The notes beneath the pieces were generated by a model, which did no database searches, was not told where the DNA came from, and saw only the letters and a list, made by a program, of their open reading frames with translations. Position numbers and translations under genes: made by a program. From Candidatus Gastranaerophilales bacterium (GTDB lineage: Bacteria > Cyanobacteriota > Vampirovibrionia > Gastranaerophilales > JANQFW01): a DNA stretch of 38,076 nt. The stretch is from positions 1 to 38,076 of the forward strand of contig JANQFW010000014.1 in assembly GCA_028277625.1 (NCBI GenBank), in the 5' to 3' direction. Shown here one piece after another: positions 1-8,247 of the stretch (its first letter is position 1; every line of letters starts with the position of its first letter).

Positions 1-1614
1 CAGATTGGTATAACCGCTGTACATTGCCTTAAATTCAACATCAGTGGATAAAAGGCTTTTAAACTCTATAGTATCTGTGCCTGCTGTATCTTGGATGTAA
101 TCTTGACCGAATCCAGAATTGTAAATATATGTGTCATTGCCGGTATCACCGTATAGAGAATCATTACCATCGCCACCAATTAAGGTATCGTTGCCTGCAT
201 ATGAATAAAGATAGTCATTATCAGCACCACCATCAAGTGAGTCATCACCAGTAGACGAGTAAATGTGGTCAATTCCAGCTCTTCCATAAATAATTTTGTT
301 TCCAGCTGATCTTGAATGCAGCCTGTCATTGCCGGCACCACCATCTATAGTGTCATCGCCTCCGTAGCCAAAAACATAGTCATTGCCGCCAAGGGCCTGT
401 ATACTATCATCAAAGTTACTTGAATAAATGCTATCGTTGTTTTCTGTTCCCACAATTGGGTTGGGTAGCTGATTAATGACATTAGCTGCCAGTAGTTCTG
501 AACCATCTTTGAACACAAATTTTTCAATTCCAAAGTCAGTTGAGACTACACCGGATTCAAAAAATCTTTGGACTGTTACCTGATGGCCTGTGTTTTTTAC
601 TCTTATAAGTAAATCAGTATTGTTGGTATAATTGCTATATTTAGCTTCAAACTCCAGATCAGAGAGGTTATAGTCAGTAAATTTAACTATATCTGTGCCT
701 GCACTGTCTAAAAGTTTGTCTTGGCCAAAGTCAGTGTTAAATACATAAGTATCATTGCCGCTTAAGCCTATTAAATTATCATTATCTGCACCACCGTTTA
801 TGGTATCATCATCAGCACCGGAGTATATATAGTCGTTACCTTCTCCACCGTTGATAGATGCGTTACCTTCGTATGTGGTGATATTGTCATCGCCACTACC
901 ACCATTAATTACATCGTTGCCTTTGTAGCTTGCTATATTATCATTGCCTGTGCCACCATTTATTGTGTCGTTTCCGGCAGTTGATTGTATAAGGTCATTA
1001 CCTTCACCACCATCTATAGAATCATTACCTTCGTATGAATAAATATAATCTCTACCTGCATAGCCTTGTATGGTGTCATTAAAGTCGCTTGTGTGTATAG
1101 TGTCATTTTCTGTAGTGCCAACTATTGAATTATTCAAAAGTCCTACAATTTGCGAATCTAGCACTTCCGTTCCATCTTGGAATACGAATTTTTCTATTCC
1201 ATATGCAGATGATATGCTTGTGCCTTCAAAAAATCGTTGAATTTTTATACTATCAGCAGTTGTTTTCACATTTATTATTAAATCTGTGTAATTGCCATAA
1301 CTGCTATCTTTTACTACAAATTCAACGTCGCTTTTAAATAGTGTAGCAAAAGATATTGTATCATTGCCTGCTGTATCGTTAATAACATCTTGGCCAAATC
1401 CACTGTTGAACACATAAGTATCATTGCCTGTGTTGCCATATAGATTATCGTTACCGGTTCCACCATCTATACTATCATTTCCAACACCGGCATAAATGTT
1501 ATCATTCCCGGCGCCACCGCTTATGGTATCTGCCCCTGCATATGCATAAATATTGTCATTCGCAGCAGTACCGGGAAGGCTATCGTTATTAACTGTACCA
1601 GTAATTGTTGCCAT
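1..1614 (-). CDS. RTX (haemolysin-type Ca2+-binding repeat) protein, C-terminus beyond window
   Basis: The frame is open from an ATG at 1614 to the window edge, giving 538 residues with no stop, so the C-terminus is missing. From about residue 8 it is made of nonapeptides of the GGxGND type, which in known RTX proteins bind Ca2+ and fold as a parallel beta-roll outside the cell. RTX blocks alternate with a second module (FGQD, then D-x-AG-x-D, then a segment ending I-E-K-F-V-F-x-D-G) that resembles the haemolysin-type calcium-binding-related domain. This module begins near residues 70, 294 and 500, so the protein is built of units of about 205-225 residues. There is no N-terminal signal peptide and no enzymatic domain before the repeats. 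Known relatives leave by type I secretion using a C-terminal signal that cannot be seen here. A good Shine-Dalgarno (GAGGAGA-like) precedes the ATG. It is probably a structural surface or secreted protein; its specific role is unknown. Confidence 0.9.
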   Translation of the reverse strand, partial: MATITGTVNNDSLPGTAANDNIYAYAGADTISGGAGNDNIYAGVGNDSIDGGTGNDNLYGNTGNDTYVFNSGFGQDVINDTAGNDTISFATLFKSDVEFVVKDSSYGNYTDLIINVKTTADSIKIQRFFEGTSISSAYGIEKFVFQDGTEVLDSQIVGLLNNSIVGTTENDTIHTSDFNDTIQGYAGRDYIYSYEGNDSIDGGEGNDLIQSTAGNDTINGGTGNDNIASYKGNDVINGGSGDDNITTYEGNASINGGEGNDYIYSGADDDTINGGADNDNLIGLSGNDTYVFNTDFGQDKLLDSAGTDIVKFTDYNLSDLEFEAKYSNYTNNTDLLIRVKNTGHQVTVQRFFESGVVSTDFGIEKFVFKDGSELLAANVINQLPNPIVGTENNDSIYSSNFDDSIQALGGNDYVFGYGGDDTIDGGAGNDRLHSRSAGNKIIYGRAGIDHIYSSTGDDSLDGGADNDYLYSYAGNDTLIGGDGNDSLYGDTGNDTYIYNSGFGQDYIQDTAGTDTIEFKSLLSTDVEFKAMYSGYTNL

Positions 1615-1808
1615 GTTTATCGATCTCCTCTTACCTTTTTAATTATAGTTAACCAATATATTTAATATTAAACATAAGTTCTTTTCAATTTGCATATGCT
1701 GATTGTTTTAATAAATTAAACTTGATGCAAAAAACATTAAAATTATAAAATTATAAATTTATAAAATTTGTAAACACAAAGGGCTATTCATAATAAGTTG
1801 GTTTGCGG

Positions 1809-1814
1809 TATACT
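1809..1814 (+). promoter_or_regulatory. possible -10 box for the BASS-type transporter
   Basis: TATACT lies 57 bases upstream of the ATG at 1871, in the 256-bp divergent gap between the RTX gene and the transporter. No convincing -35 box is seen at 16-18 bp spacing. The rest of the gap is very AT-rich with no other recognisable feature. Confidence 0.3.
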
Positions 1815-1870
1815 ATTTAGGAATATATAATATTTTCGATTTACCCGGATATAAAAAAGATAGATAAATA

Positions 1871-2995
1871 ATGCATTCTATAACATTAAACAAGAACCTG
1901 TCTCGCATAGGCAATTTTGTACAGGCTTACATGAGCTTATTTATTTTTGGTGCTTACCTATTATCGGTTTTTGTACCTCAAATTGGTATATATTTTACAA
2001 AAACAGATTTAGTGGATATACACACTGAAGCTGGTGGCTTTGCTTTAAACGTGCCCATGATTAGTTTAAGCATAATATTATTTAATGCAGTGCTTTGCAT
2101 TAAGATGAATGAATTAAAAAAAGTAAATACATATTTGCCTATAATATTTTTGGCGTTGTCAGCTAATTTTTTGATGGCATTAGCTTATATGTTATTTATT
2201 AGGCATTTCTTCGGTTCTGTCTTGTCAGTGGAGATTTTGCAGCATGTGATAATTGCAATAGCAATACTTTCTGCGGTACCTATTGCCGGGACTGCATCAG
2301 CTTGGACACAATCTGTAAAGGGTAATGTTTCAATTACACTTGGTATGATACTGTTAAGCACTATAATGTGCCCGTTTTATACACCTATAATTTTTAAAAT
2401 ATTTTCTGGCTTTACAAATTCTGTGTTTAGTGAAAAACTATTGAATTTGACTGCTAACGGAAACACAAATATTTTTCTTATGCTGGTTATCTTTGCGCCG
2501 GTGCTTTTTGGGTTGATAACTTATGCTGTTATTAATAAAAAGTTATTAAAAAAGCTTTGCCCTTTAATTAAAGTGACAAATCAGACATGCCTGCTTGTAC
2601 TATGTTATTCTAATGCATCAGTTGTTTTGCCGGATAAAATTTTAGGCAATCCTAATATCTATGACCTAAGCGTAACTTTTACGTTTGCAACCATCTTTAC
2701 ATTTTTAACTTTTATGGTTGGTTGGGTACTTTCCAGGTTGATCCATTTGACTGTTAGGGATGAAATGTCGTTAATGTTCTCTGAGGGGTTAAAAAACATT
2801 GGTGCGGCGATGGTCTTGGCATCATTCGGATTTCCTGAGTATAAAAACGTTACTTTGTTTATAATATTTTTTGCTTTGACGCAGCAATTAGTGGCAAGTT
2901 ATGTAAAGCCTTTTGAACTTTTTTTGCTGGAAAAAAAGCATAAAAGACAGCTAGCTGCCTACTGCAACAAAGGAACCGGCGCTTCTTTAGAATGA
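1871..2995 (+). CDS. BASS-family (bile acid:sodium symporter-like) membrane transporter
   Basis: This 374-residue protein is strongly hydrophobic, with about nine or ten predicted membrane helices spread along its length. Two family-like segments are visible. Around residues 130-165, AVPIAGTASAWTQ followed by a helix with STIMCPFYTP corresponds to the crossover/sodium-site helix of BASS proteins. Near the C-terminus (about residues 305-320), MSLMFSEGLKNIGAAMVLAS matches the GLKN-x-x-AA motif. Family members use the sodium gradient to import organic anions such as bile acids, pantoate or pyruvate; the substrate cannot be told from sequence. The Shine-Dalgarno is weak (AAAAAGAT region). It is convergent with the NuoE-like gene, with only 10 bp between the stops and no terminator. 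Confidence 0.75.
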   Translation: MHSITLNKNLSRIGNFVQAYMSLFIFGAYLLSVFVPQIGIYFTKTDLVDIHTEAGGFALNVPMISLSIILFNAVLCIKMNELKKVNTYLPIIFLALSANFLMALAYMLFIRHFFGSVLSVEILQHVIIAIAILSAVPIAGTASAWTQSVKGNVSITLGMILLSTIMCPFYTPIIFKIFSGFTNSVFSEKLLNLTANGNTNIFLMLVIFAPVLFGLITYAVINKKLLKKLCPLIKVTNQTCLLVLCYSNASVVLPDKILGNPNIYDLSVTFTFATIFTFLTFMVGWVLSRLIHLTVRDEMSLMFSEGLKNIGAAMVLASFGFPEYKNVTLFIIFFALTQQLVASYVKPFELFLLEKKHKRQLAAYCNKGTGASLE

Positions 2996-3005
2996 GCCGG
3001 TAAAT

Positions 3006-3512
3006 TTATTCACAATTATTTATTAGTCTGTCAACATCCTGAATTGTAAATCTTCCAAAAAACTCGTCATTGATACCAATTACAGGTGCAGTAGAACATG
3101 CCTTAAGGCATGCAACACTTTCGAGTGTGAATTTTCTATCTTCTGTTGTGCCTGTATTTTGTAGGTTTAGCACTGACTTTAAGTGTTCTAATATTTTATC
3201 AGAGCCTTTGGCATGACATGCCCTTCCTCTGCAGACTTTTATAATGTTCTTTCCAACCGGTTTTAATTTAAATTGATTATAAAAGCTGGCTACCCCTAAA
3301 ATTCTTTTAAAAGGTAGATTTAAATAATTTGAAACTATGATTAGGTTTTCTCTGCTCAAATATCCAAATTCATTTTGGATGTCGCGAAGTATTGGTATTA
3401 AATTCCGGGCTTTAGCTTGAGGATATTTAACCAGAACTTTTTTAATTTCAGCTGAGTAATTGCTTATTTTATTTATATTTCCCGGGTATAAAATTCTCTT
3501 TGAATTTTTCAT
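3006..3512 (-). CDS. NuoE/HydC-type 2Fe-2S thioredoxin-like subunit
   Basis: The 168-residue protein has the NuoE fold signature: an N-terminal helical part (residues 30-75, ending with FKRILGVASFYNQF) and a thioredoxin-like 2Fe-2S domain. The four cluster ligands are visible as C94-x4-C99 and C135-x3-C139. In known systems such proteins are the 24-kDa subunit of complex I, or the small subunit of NAD(P)-linked formate dehydrogenases and electron-bifurcating hydrogenases, passing electrons to or from a NuoF-like flavoprotein. No NuoF, NuoG or hydrogenase gene is nearby, so its partner must be elsewhere or lost. An AGGAG at 3526-3530 lies rather far (12 nt) from the ATG. I am sure of the family and unsure of the complex. 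Confidence 0.88.
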   Translation of the reverse strand: MKNSKRILYPGNINKISNYSAEIKKVLVKYPQAKARNLIPILRDIQNEFGYLSRENLIIVSNYLNLPFKRILGVASFYNQFKLKPVGKNIIKVCRGRACHAKGSDKILEHLKSVLNLQNTGTTEDRKFTLESVACLKACSTAPVIGINDEFFGRFTIQDVDRLINNCE

Positions 3513-3552
3513 GTTTTTTATTAACTCCTAAAATTCAAAGAAATAATAAAGT

Positions 3553-3599
3553 ATAAAATCGTAGAAAGCAGGTATTTTGCCTGCCTCCCACGATTTTAT
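3553..3599 (-). terminator. two-tier hairpin terminator after the DUF2795 gene
   Basis: A perfect 10-bp outer stem (3553-3562 with 3590-3599) encloses an inner GCAGG/CCTGC stem (3568-3572 with 3580-3584). It begins 9 bases beyond the stop of the minus-strand DUF2795 gene. The run of T after it is interrupted, so it may also work as a processing or insulating hairpin before the NuoE-like gene. Confidence 0.55.
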
Positions 3600-3608
3600 T
3601 ATGAATAA

Positions 3609-3878
3609 TTATTCAATTTCGCTTAATTTTCTATGTCCGCGGCTAACTGCACTAACTACATCAGCCATAGATTCAAATTGGCTATCTTCTTCAATTTCTC
3701 TTAGCACATCTCTTAATGGGGCAGGATTGCCTTTTTTCCATTCAATTTGCTTTTCGCCATATCTTTCGATAAGATCTTGTTTTGTCATAGGAAAGTCAAC
3801 ACCACCTAGTGCATTACTAACTGACGCAATACCATAAGCGTGACTTTGTTGTCCTTTGTTTTCCCCTTTTTTACGCAT
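3609..3878 (-). CDS. DUF2795-domain small protein
   Basis: This is an 89-residue basic-to-acidic soluble protein. Residues about 23-79, starting with LGGVDFPMTKQDLIERYGE and ending with a helix containing MADVVSAVS, match my memory of DUF2795: a G-[VI]-D-[FY]-P-x-x-K-x-[DE]-L core followed by a Y/F-x-S-x-x-D-V helix. Proteins of this domain are small, widespread in soil bacteria and cyanobacteria, and without an established function. The start is supported by an AAAGGAG at 3887-3893, 8 nt upstream of the ATG. It has its own downstream hairpin and is probably monocistronic. An antisense frame at the same locus is a shadow. Confidence 0.75.
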   Translation of the reverse strand: MRKKGENKGQQSHAYGIASVSNALGGVDFPMTKQDLIERYGEKQIEWKKGNPAPLRDVLREIEEDSQFESMADVVSAVSRGHRKLSEIE

Positions 3879-4243
3879 AGCTTTATCTCCTTTGGCCTTA
3901 AACCGTTATCTTTATAGACAATAGGTATCCTAAACTTACATATATATCATATTTATGAAAATATAATATTCTTTTTTCTTTAGTAATAAACAATTAAGCC
4001 TAAAATGTTTTCCTAAATTCAACTTGGTTTTAGTATAAATATTTTTTCTGCTTAATATATTGGTAAATCAGCTAGAAATACAGGGCAATATTCAAGTGCA
4101 ATCCAAAGCACCCAAATGTAAGTTTAGCCGGAGAAGAATTATATGTAATGTTTTATTATGCTAAAAGATTAATTAGCCATGTTTCTAATGAGTTCTTGCT
4201 TTACCCTAAATAAAAGTATTTGTTCAACTTCCTCAATAACCAA
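3879..4243. other. 365-bp gap with a short unexplained reading frame
   Basis: The gap holds the promoter region of the DUF2795 gene (AT-rich, no clear boxes) and nothing else firmly recognisable. On the plus strand, 4076-4213 is an open stretch of 45 codons without an early ATG. It encodes a protein-like sequence (RAIFKCNPKHPN, then LAGEELYVMFYYAKRL) and ends in TAA. It has no start, no ribosome binding site and no match that I recognise. It may be the remnant of a decayed gene or chance. Confidence 0.3.
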
Positions 4244-4657
4244 TTAGTCTCCCATTGCTTTAACAATAAGTCTTTTTTTTCTTTGCCCGTCAAACTCAGC
4301 ATAATAAATCTGCTGCCATGGTCCAAGGTCTAGCTTGCCGTTAGTTACCGGCACAATAACTTCGTGACCCAGCATAAGACTTTTAAGGTGGCTATCGCCG
4401 TTTGTTTCTCCGGTTTGATGATGGTTATAGTTTATATCAAAGGGTGCTATGCACTCAAGCCATTCGTCTATATCTTGAATTAGTCCACTTTCTGCATCGT
4501 TGACATAAACACCTGCTGTAATATGCATTGCAGAAACTAAAATCATACCTTCTTTGATTTTGCTTGCTTTTAAAATATCATCTACTTGATTTGTAATATT
4601 GATATACTCTCTATGATTTTTGGTATTGAACCATAAATATTCTGTGTGATACTTCAA
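4244..4657 (-). CDS. yjbQ: YjbQ/UPF0047 family protein
   Basis: At 137 residues it has the normal length for the YjbQ/UPF0047 family. Diagnostic segments are [13 protein letters not shown] (45-57), [17 protein letters not shown] (77-93) with the metal-binding His cluster, and G-K-L-D-L-G-P-W-Q (107-115), followed by E-F-D-G-x-R-K-K-R. Members are small trimeric metal-binding proteins; some show weak thiamine phosphate synthase activity, and the true role is unsettled. The start codon is TTG (4655-4657), chosen because a very strong AAAGGAGGGG lies 6 nt upstream and no ATG fits. The gene is divergent from the small-protein gene at 4785 and appears monocistronic. Confidence 0.92.
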   Translation of the reverse strand: MKYHTEYLWFNTKNHREYINITNQVDDILKASKIKEGMILVSAMHITAGVYVNDAESGLIQDIDEWLECIAPFDINYNHHQTGETNGDSHLKSLMLGHEVIVPVTNGKLDLGPWQQIYYAEFDGQRKKRLIVKAMGD

Positions 4658-4721
4658 AATGCCCCTCCTTTATAAAAAAAAACAATTTATATTTCTTAAA
4701 ATTCAAGCAATTATACTTAAT

Positions 4722-4750
4722 TTACCATTAAAACAAACCGTTTATATAAT
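4722..4750 (+). promoter_or_regulatory. sigma-70-type promoter of the 48-aa gene
   Basis: TTACCA (4722-4727) is followed after 17 bp by a consensus TATAAT (4745-4750). The predicted start lies about 25 bases before the ribosome binding site of the small gene at 4785. Confidence 0.65.
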
Positions 4751-4784
4751 AGTGGGCATAAAAATCAACCGTAAGGAGTATTGA

Positions 4785-4931
4785 ATGAACTCAAAGGATA
4801 GAAAACAAAGGGAAATATATTCTAATGAAATCAGGGCACTGCTAAAAGATGCTGAAAATTTGAAAAAGCAGCAAGACAAAGTGGTTGATTATTTTAAAAA
4901 TACGTGTTTAAAGTTATCTAATAATAACTAA
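4785..4931 (+). CDS. 48-residue small charged helical protein
   Basis: The ATG at 4785 is preceded by AAGGAG (4773-4778) at ideal spacing, by a good promoter at 4722-4750, and is followed by a strong terminator at 4962-4993. This complete single-gene unit argues that the frame is real although it is only 48 codons long. The product is rich in Lys, Glu and Gln, with a likely amphipathic helix over residues 5-40 (RKQREIYSNEIRALLKDAEN, then a Lys/Gln stretch), one Cys near the C-terminus and an Asn-rich end. It has no signal peptide or membrane segment. I recognise no family. A DNA-, RNA- or protein-binding role is possible but cannot be shown from sequence. Confidence 0.65.
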   Translation: MNSKDRKQREIYSNEIRALLKDAENLKKQQDKVVDYFKNTCLKLSNNN

Positions 4932-4961
4932 TTTATTATTAGACAAAGATATTTAAATTTT

Positions 4962-4993
4962 AAAATGCCATCGCAAGATGGTATTTTTTTTTT
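4962..4993 (+). terminator. rho-independent terminator of the 48-aa gene
   Basis: An 11-bp stem with one G-T pair (4962-4972 with 4977-4987) and a GCAA tetraloop is followed by an unbroken T tract. It is 30 bases after the small-gene stop. Confidence 0.88.
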
Positions 4994-5032
4994 AATAAGC
5001 AATTTTTTTTCTGTTTGTATTTTTTCTGTGTG

Positions 5033-5162
5033 TATAATAAATTAAACTTCAATTCAAATCGTTTGTATGAGTCAGGTAAAAAGACACTTGTCCGCAGGCA
5101 AGTTTTATGCAATAAAAGAGCTGCTAAAAGAATGTCAAGATGAAGGGCACAAGGAAGACTAA
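5033..5162 (+). promoter_or_regulatory. -10 box and leader with a 31-codon frame ahead of the 268-aa gene
   Basis: A consensus TATAAT at 5033-5038 lacks a clear -35. The 150-base leader contains an ATG frame of 31 codons (5067-5162; product begins MSQVKRHLSAGKFYAIKELL) and a hairpin (ACTTG...CAAGT, 5087-5104, one bulged T). The frame has no ribosome binding site, so it may be a leader peptide or accidental. Confidence 0.3.
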
Positions 5163-5191
5163 GATAGCATGTTTACAAAAAAAACTTAGAT

Positions 5192-5998
5192 ATGATCAGA
5201 AGCATGCATTTACAAGGAAAACACCAATTGAGATTCAATGGTTGCAACGCTTCAAGACCTAAAAGTAGTCGAAATAGTCCTTTTAGGGAAAAAGATACTC
5301 TTACGAGCGTCAATAAAGAAAAAGTTAGAGAATACATAGGTCAAATTGCAAAAGAGTATTTTTCATATAGAAATGCTAATTATCCTAAAGGGCTATATGA
5401 ACCCTTACCTTTCTATTCTTCTAATTTGCCGGCGATAACAAGCAAGGGCAAAGCTTATGATGAGAATAACATCATGAGAGTAAGCGATCAGGGAAACTTC
5501 CATTATAGATTTCCAGGAGAAAAGGCAAAAAATATAGAAGTTAAACATGTACTTTCTCTAAATGTGTACCCTTCTGAGAAGTTAATAGAGGAACTGGACA
5601 AGTTTTCTTTAAATGAAAAAAATCTGTTTTATAAAACACCAGATAAACAAGAAGACTGGTTCAAAATGCATGATCCTGTAACGATGTATTTTGCGAATAA
5701 ACCTACTGATGAGCAGATAGCTGACCTTAAAAAGTTTGTTTCGCCTTATATAAGGGAAAATGAAGCCAAAAAAGACGTTTTACTTGGTGAGCAAATTGCA
5801 AATGGAATGGCTATACTTAAATATCCTTCAATTGTTGATGTGCAAAAGATAAAAGATGATGCAAGAAAATTAGATACTCTTTTATCAAAGGCGATAGAAG
5901 TGTTAGAAGAAAGAAAAGGTTGTTTTTCTGCCGGTGCTTTTTATCTTTTGGAAAAAAGGGTAAACTCAATGCAAAAACCTTTAGATATTAATGCATAG
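5192..5998 (+). CDS. unknown 268-aa protein with N-terminal F-x-G motif
   Basis: I do not recognise a family. The 268-residue product is soluble-looking, with no signal peptide or membrane segment. The first 35 residues are basic and low in complexity, with RFNG at 14-17. Residues 40-115 are mixed, with many aromatics; residues 150-268 are mostly helical and charged (a likely coiled coil at 205-245, rich in Lys, Asp and Leu). The RFNG tag resembles the F-x-G-K segments of the unknown proteins at 10381-11505 and 33899-35509. No good ribosome binding site lies before the ATG at 5192 or before the alternative ATG four codons later. The inverted repeat at 6018-6038 follows the stop. Function unknown; confidence refers to it being a gene. 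Confidence 0.7.
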   Translation: MIRSMHLQGKHQLRFNGCNASRPKSSRNSPFREKDTLTSVNKEKVREYIGQIAKEYFSYRNANYPKGLYEPLPFYSSNLPAITSKGKAYDENNIMRVSDQGNFHYRFPGEKAKNIEVKHVLSLNVYPSEKLIEELDKFSLNEKNLFYKTPDKQEDWFKMHDPVTMYFANKPTDEQIADLKKFVSPYIRENEAKKDVLLGEQIANGMAILKYPSIVDVQKIKDDARKLDTLLSKAIEVLEERKGCFSAGAFYLLEKRVNSMQKPLDINA

Positions 5999-6017
5999 TC
6001 TAAGATAACAAGCGCAT

Positions 6018-6038
6018 CTAAGTCTTATGATGACTTAG
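6018..6038 (+). repeat. 7-bp inverted repeat after the 268-aa gene
   Basis: CTAAGTC and GACTTAG flank a 7-base loop 20 bases after the stop. There is no T run, so it is at best a weak terminator or a 3' stabilising hairpin. Confidence 0.4.
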
Positions 6039-6136
6039 GTGAAGTAATTTTGAATATGATAAAATTAAATAATTATAAAACTAGTCAATAAAAAATAAAA
6101 CCAAAGAATTTACGGATTAATTTAGAGGAGAATAAC

Positions 6137-7237
6137 ATGCAAGATTTATGGACTAAGTACGCTAAAGTACTGGTGGAATACTCTGTTGATGTGCAAGAGG
6201 GAGACCATGTAATTATAAAGGGTGAAGCTAACGCACAGCCTCTAATGCTGGCAGTCTACAAGGAAGTACTAAAAAAAGGCGGCTTTCCGATACCAAGAGT
6301 TATACTCGACGGTGCAGGTGAGGCTTATATTAAATTGGCCTCTGACAAGCAGCTTGAGCATTTAGACCCTTTTGTCAAGCTTGAATATGATAAAGCTGAT
6401 AAAATGATATCTATACATGCCCCAACAAATGTAAAAAGCATGGCAAAGTCAGATACCAAAAAGCAAGCAAAACGCTCATCTGCAACAAAAGAATTATCAA
6501 GCAAACTTTTACAAAGGTCAGCTGACGGTAATCTGAAGTGGGTAATATGTAATTTTCCTACAAATGCCCTTGCTCAAGAAGGAAAAATGTCTCTTGAGGA
6601 GTACCATGAGTTTTTAGTTAATGCTTGTTACCTTAATCTTGATGATCCTTGCTCGAAATGGAAAGAGATTGGCAAGCAGCAGCAAGAATATGTTGAAAAA
6701 CTGAATAAAATGGAAAAATTTAGAATTGTTGGAGAAAAAACCGATCTAACACTTTCAACCAAGGGTAGAACCTGGGTAAACTGTCAAGGTACTTTTAATT
6801 TCCCTGATGGTGAAATTTTTACTTCTCCAGTTGAAGATTCTGCTGAGGGTGAGATTTATTTTGATTTTCCTGCAATTTACAGAGGAAACGAAGCCAGCGG
6901 CATACATGTTAAATTTGAAAAAGGTAAAGTAGTACATGCCACCGCAGAAAAAGGCGAGGATTTCTTTTTAAGTATGATAAACCAAGACGAAGGTGCAAGA
7001 TTCTTAGGTGAATTTGCAATAGGGACCAATGATATGATTCAAGAGATCACCGGTGATATTTTATTTGACGAAAAAATCGGTGGATCTATTCACTTGGCTC
7101 TTGGTGCATCTTATCCTGAGACAGGCGGTAAAAATCAATCGGGGCTGCACTGGGATATAATCAAAAATATGAAAAACGGCGGTCGGATTTATGGCGACGA
7201 TAAATTAATTTATGAAAACGGTAAAATATTAATATAA
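6137..7237 (+). CDS. M29-family aminopeptidase (AmpS/AmpT type)
   Basis: This 366-residue cytoplasmic metalloenzyme should remove N-terminal residues from peptides using a two-metal site. By family alignment the ligands are E226 (NFPDGEIFTSP), E292 (LGEFAIGTN), H319 (SIHLALG), H338 and D340 (SGLHWDIIK). The N-terminal domain has the usual EGDHVIIKG and AQPLMLAVYKEVLKKGG segments (21-49). The length is at the short end of the family. GAGGAG sits 7 nt before the ATG, fixing the start. It follows the 268-aa gene by 138 bp, and its stop is 17 bp from that of the convergent phosphoesterase. A minus-strand frame inside it is a shadow. Confidence 0.95.
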   Translation: MQDLWTKYAKVLVEYSVDVQEGDHVIIKGEANAQPLMLAVYKEVLKKGGFPIPRVILDGAGEAYIKLASDKQLEHLDPFVKLEYDKADKMISIHAPTNVKSMAKSDTKKQAKRSSATKELSSKLLQRSADGNLKWVICNFPTNALAQEGKMSLEEYHEFLVNACYLNLDDPCSKWKEIGKQQQEYVEKLNKMEKFRIVGEKTDLTLSTKGRTWVNCQGTFNFPDGEIFTSPVEDSAEGEIYFDFPAIYRGNEASGIHVKFEKGKVVHATAEKGEDFFLSMINQDEGARFLGEFAIGTNDMIQEITGDILFDEKIGGSIHLALGASYPETGGKNQSGLHWDIIKNMKNGGRIYGDDKLIYENGKILI

Positions 7238-7254
7238 AATCAATTAAAAATACT

Positions 7255-8175
7255 TTAATCAAGAATAATTGTAAAATTTCGATCTTGCTCTTCTCCGTAA
7301 TTTAACAGGTAAGAAGAGCTTCTTTCTTTGCTTAATTCCTGAAGGTTTTCGATTTTGAGCGGTATTAATTTAGAAATAATTTTAATTTTTTCTCCAATGT
7401 CGATACTAAGGCGCCTGTAGCTTAGTGGGTATTCAACCAGAGCTGGAGTGCTGACATTTATCACGTTTTTGTACATTTTAAGCTTGGTTGCGTGATAATG
7501 GCCGCTTAAGTATAATATTTTTTTCTGAGAGTCAGTCATTACTTTAAGCAGGTCTTGTTGGTTTAAAATCCTGTGAGATTTACTTTTGAAGGGTTCTAGT
7601 ACCGGAAAATGGCAAGAAATTATGAACAATTTTATATTTGGCTCTTGTAGCTCTTCTTTTAGCCAGTTTAGCTGTTTTTTAGGAAGTCTGCCATTTGCGG
7701 TGATTTTGCCATCTATTACGCCATCTAGCACAATTACTTTTATTTCATCATTCGGCAAAAAAGAATAGTAGGATTTTTTGGGTTTAATATGCTTATTATT
7801 TTCATTTAGGATAGACAAATATTTTTTCTTAGTTAGTTCACCGGAAATAGCAATGTCATGATTGCCAAATACCCAGTACCAAGGAAATTTTAATTGATTA
7901 GTAATTTCTATAAACTTATCTAATTTCTTTTTTCCGGGTGTATTTATCATATCGCCCGAAAATAAGATCAAGTCGGTGTTTTCGCTGTTATTTATTTGGT
8001 TTACAGCCTTTTTTAAGATTTCTTGAGAGTAGCTGTAAAGTCTGGAAAACCTAGGGTTATCCTCAATGTTCATATCCAAGTGAACGTCACTAATATGTAT
8101 CACTCGTAGGCTTTTTGCCAAGACTTGAACATTAAAAATAAAAAACAATAAAATAATTACTAATATTCTTTTCAT
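7255..8175 (-). CDS. exported calcineurin-like metallophosphoesterase
   Basis: The 306-residue protein opens with a Sec signal peptide (MKR, a hydrophobic core, and VLA-K near residue 20), so it should act outside the cytoplasm. The phosphoesterase metal motifs are all present in order: D30-V-H32, G74-D75, G104-N-H-D107, H189, and G225-H-Y-H228. Such enzymes hydrolyse phosphomono- or diesters with two metal ions (Fe/Mn/Zn); the substrate is not predictable. The arrangement resembles cyclic-nucleotide phosphodiesterase-like (CpdA) proteins, but those are cytoplasmic. AAGGGCAG precedes the ATG. The gene stands alone on the minus strand. Confidence 0.9.
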   Translation of the reverse strand: MKRILVIILLFFIFNVQVLAKSLRVIHISDVHLDMNIEDNPRFSRLYSYSQEILKKAVNQINNSENTDLILFSGDMINTPGKKKLDKFIEITNQLKFPWYWVFGNHDIAISGELTKKKYLSILNENNKHIKPKKSYYSFLPNDEIKVIVLDGVIDGKITANGRLPKKQLNWLKEELQEPNIKLFIISCHFPVLEPFKSKSHRILNQQDLLKVMTDSQKKILYLSGHYHATKLKMYKNVINVSTPALVEYPLSYRRLSIDIGEKIKIISKLIPLKIENLQELSKERSSSYLLNYGEEQDRNFTIILD

Positions 8176-8247
8176 TTCTGCCCTTTATTGTTGTATCTGC
8201 ACCATACAAGGGAAATTTCTTTTTTTATTTATTATATATATTTTTGC

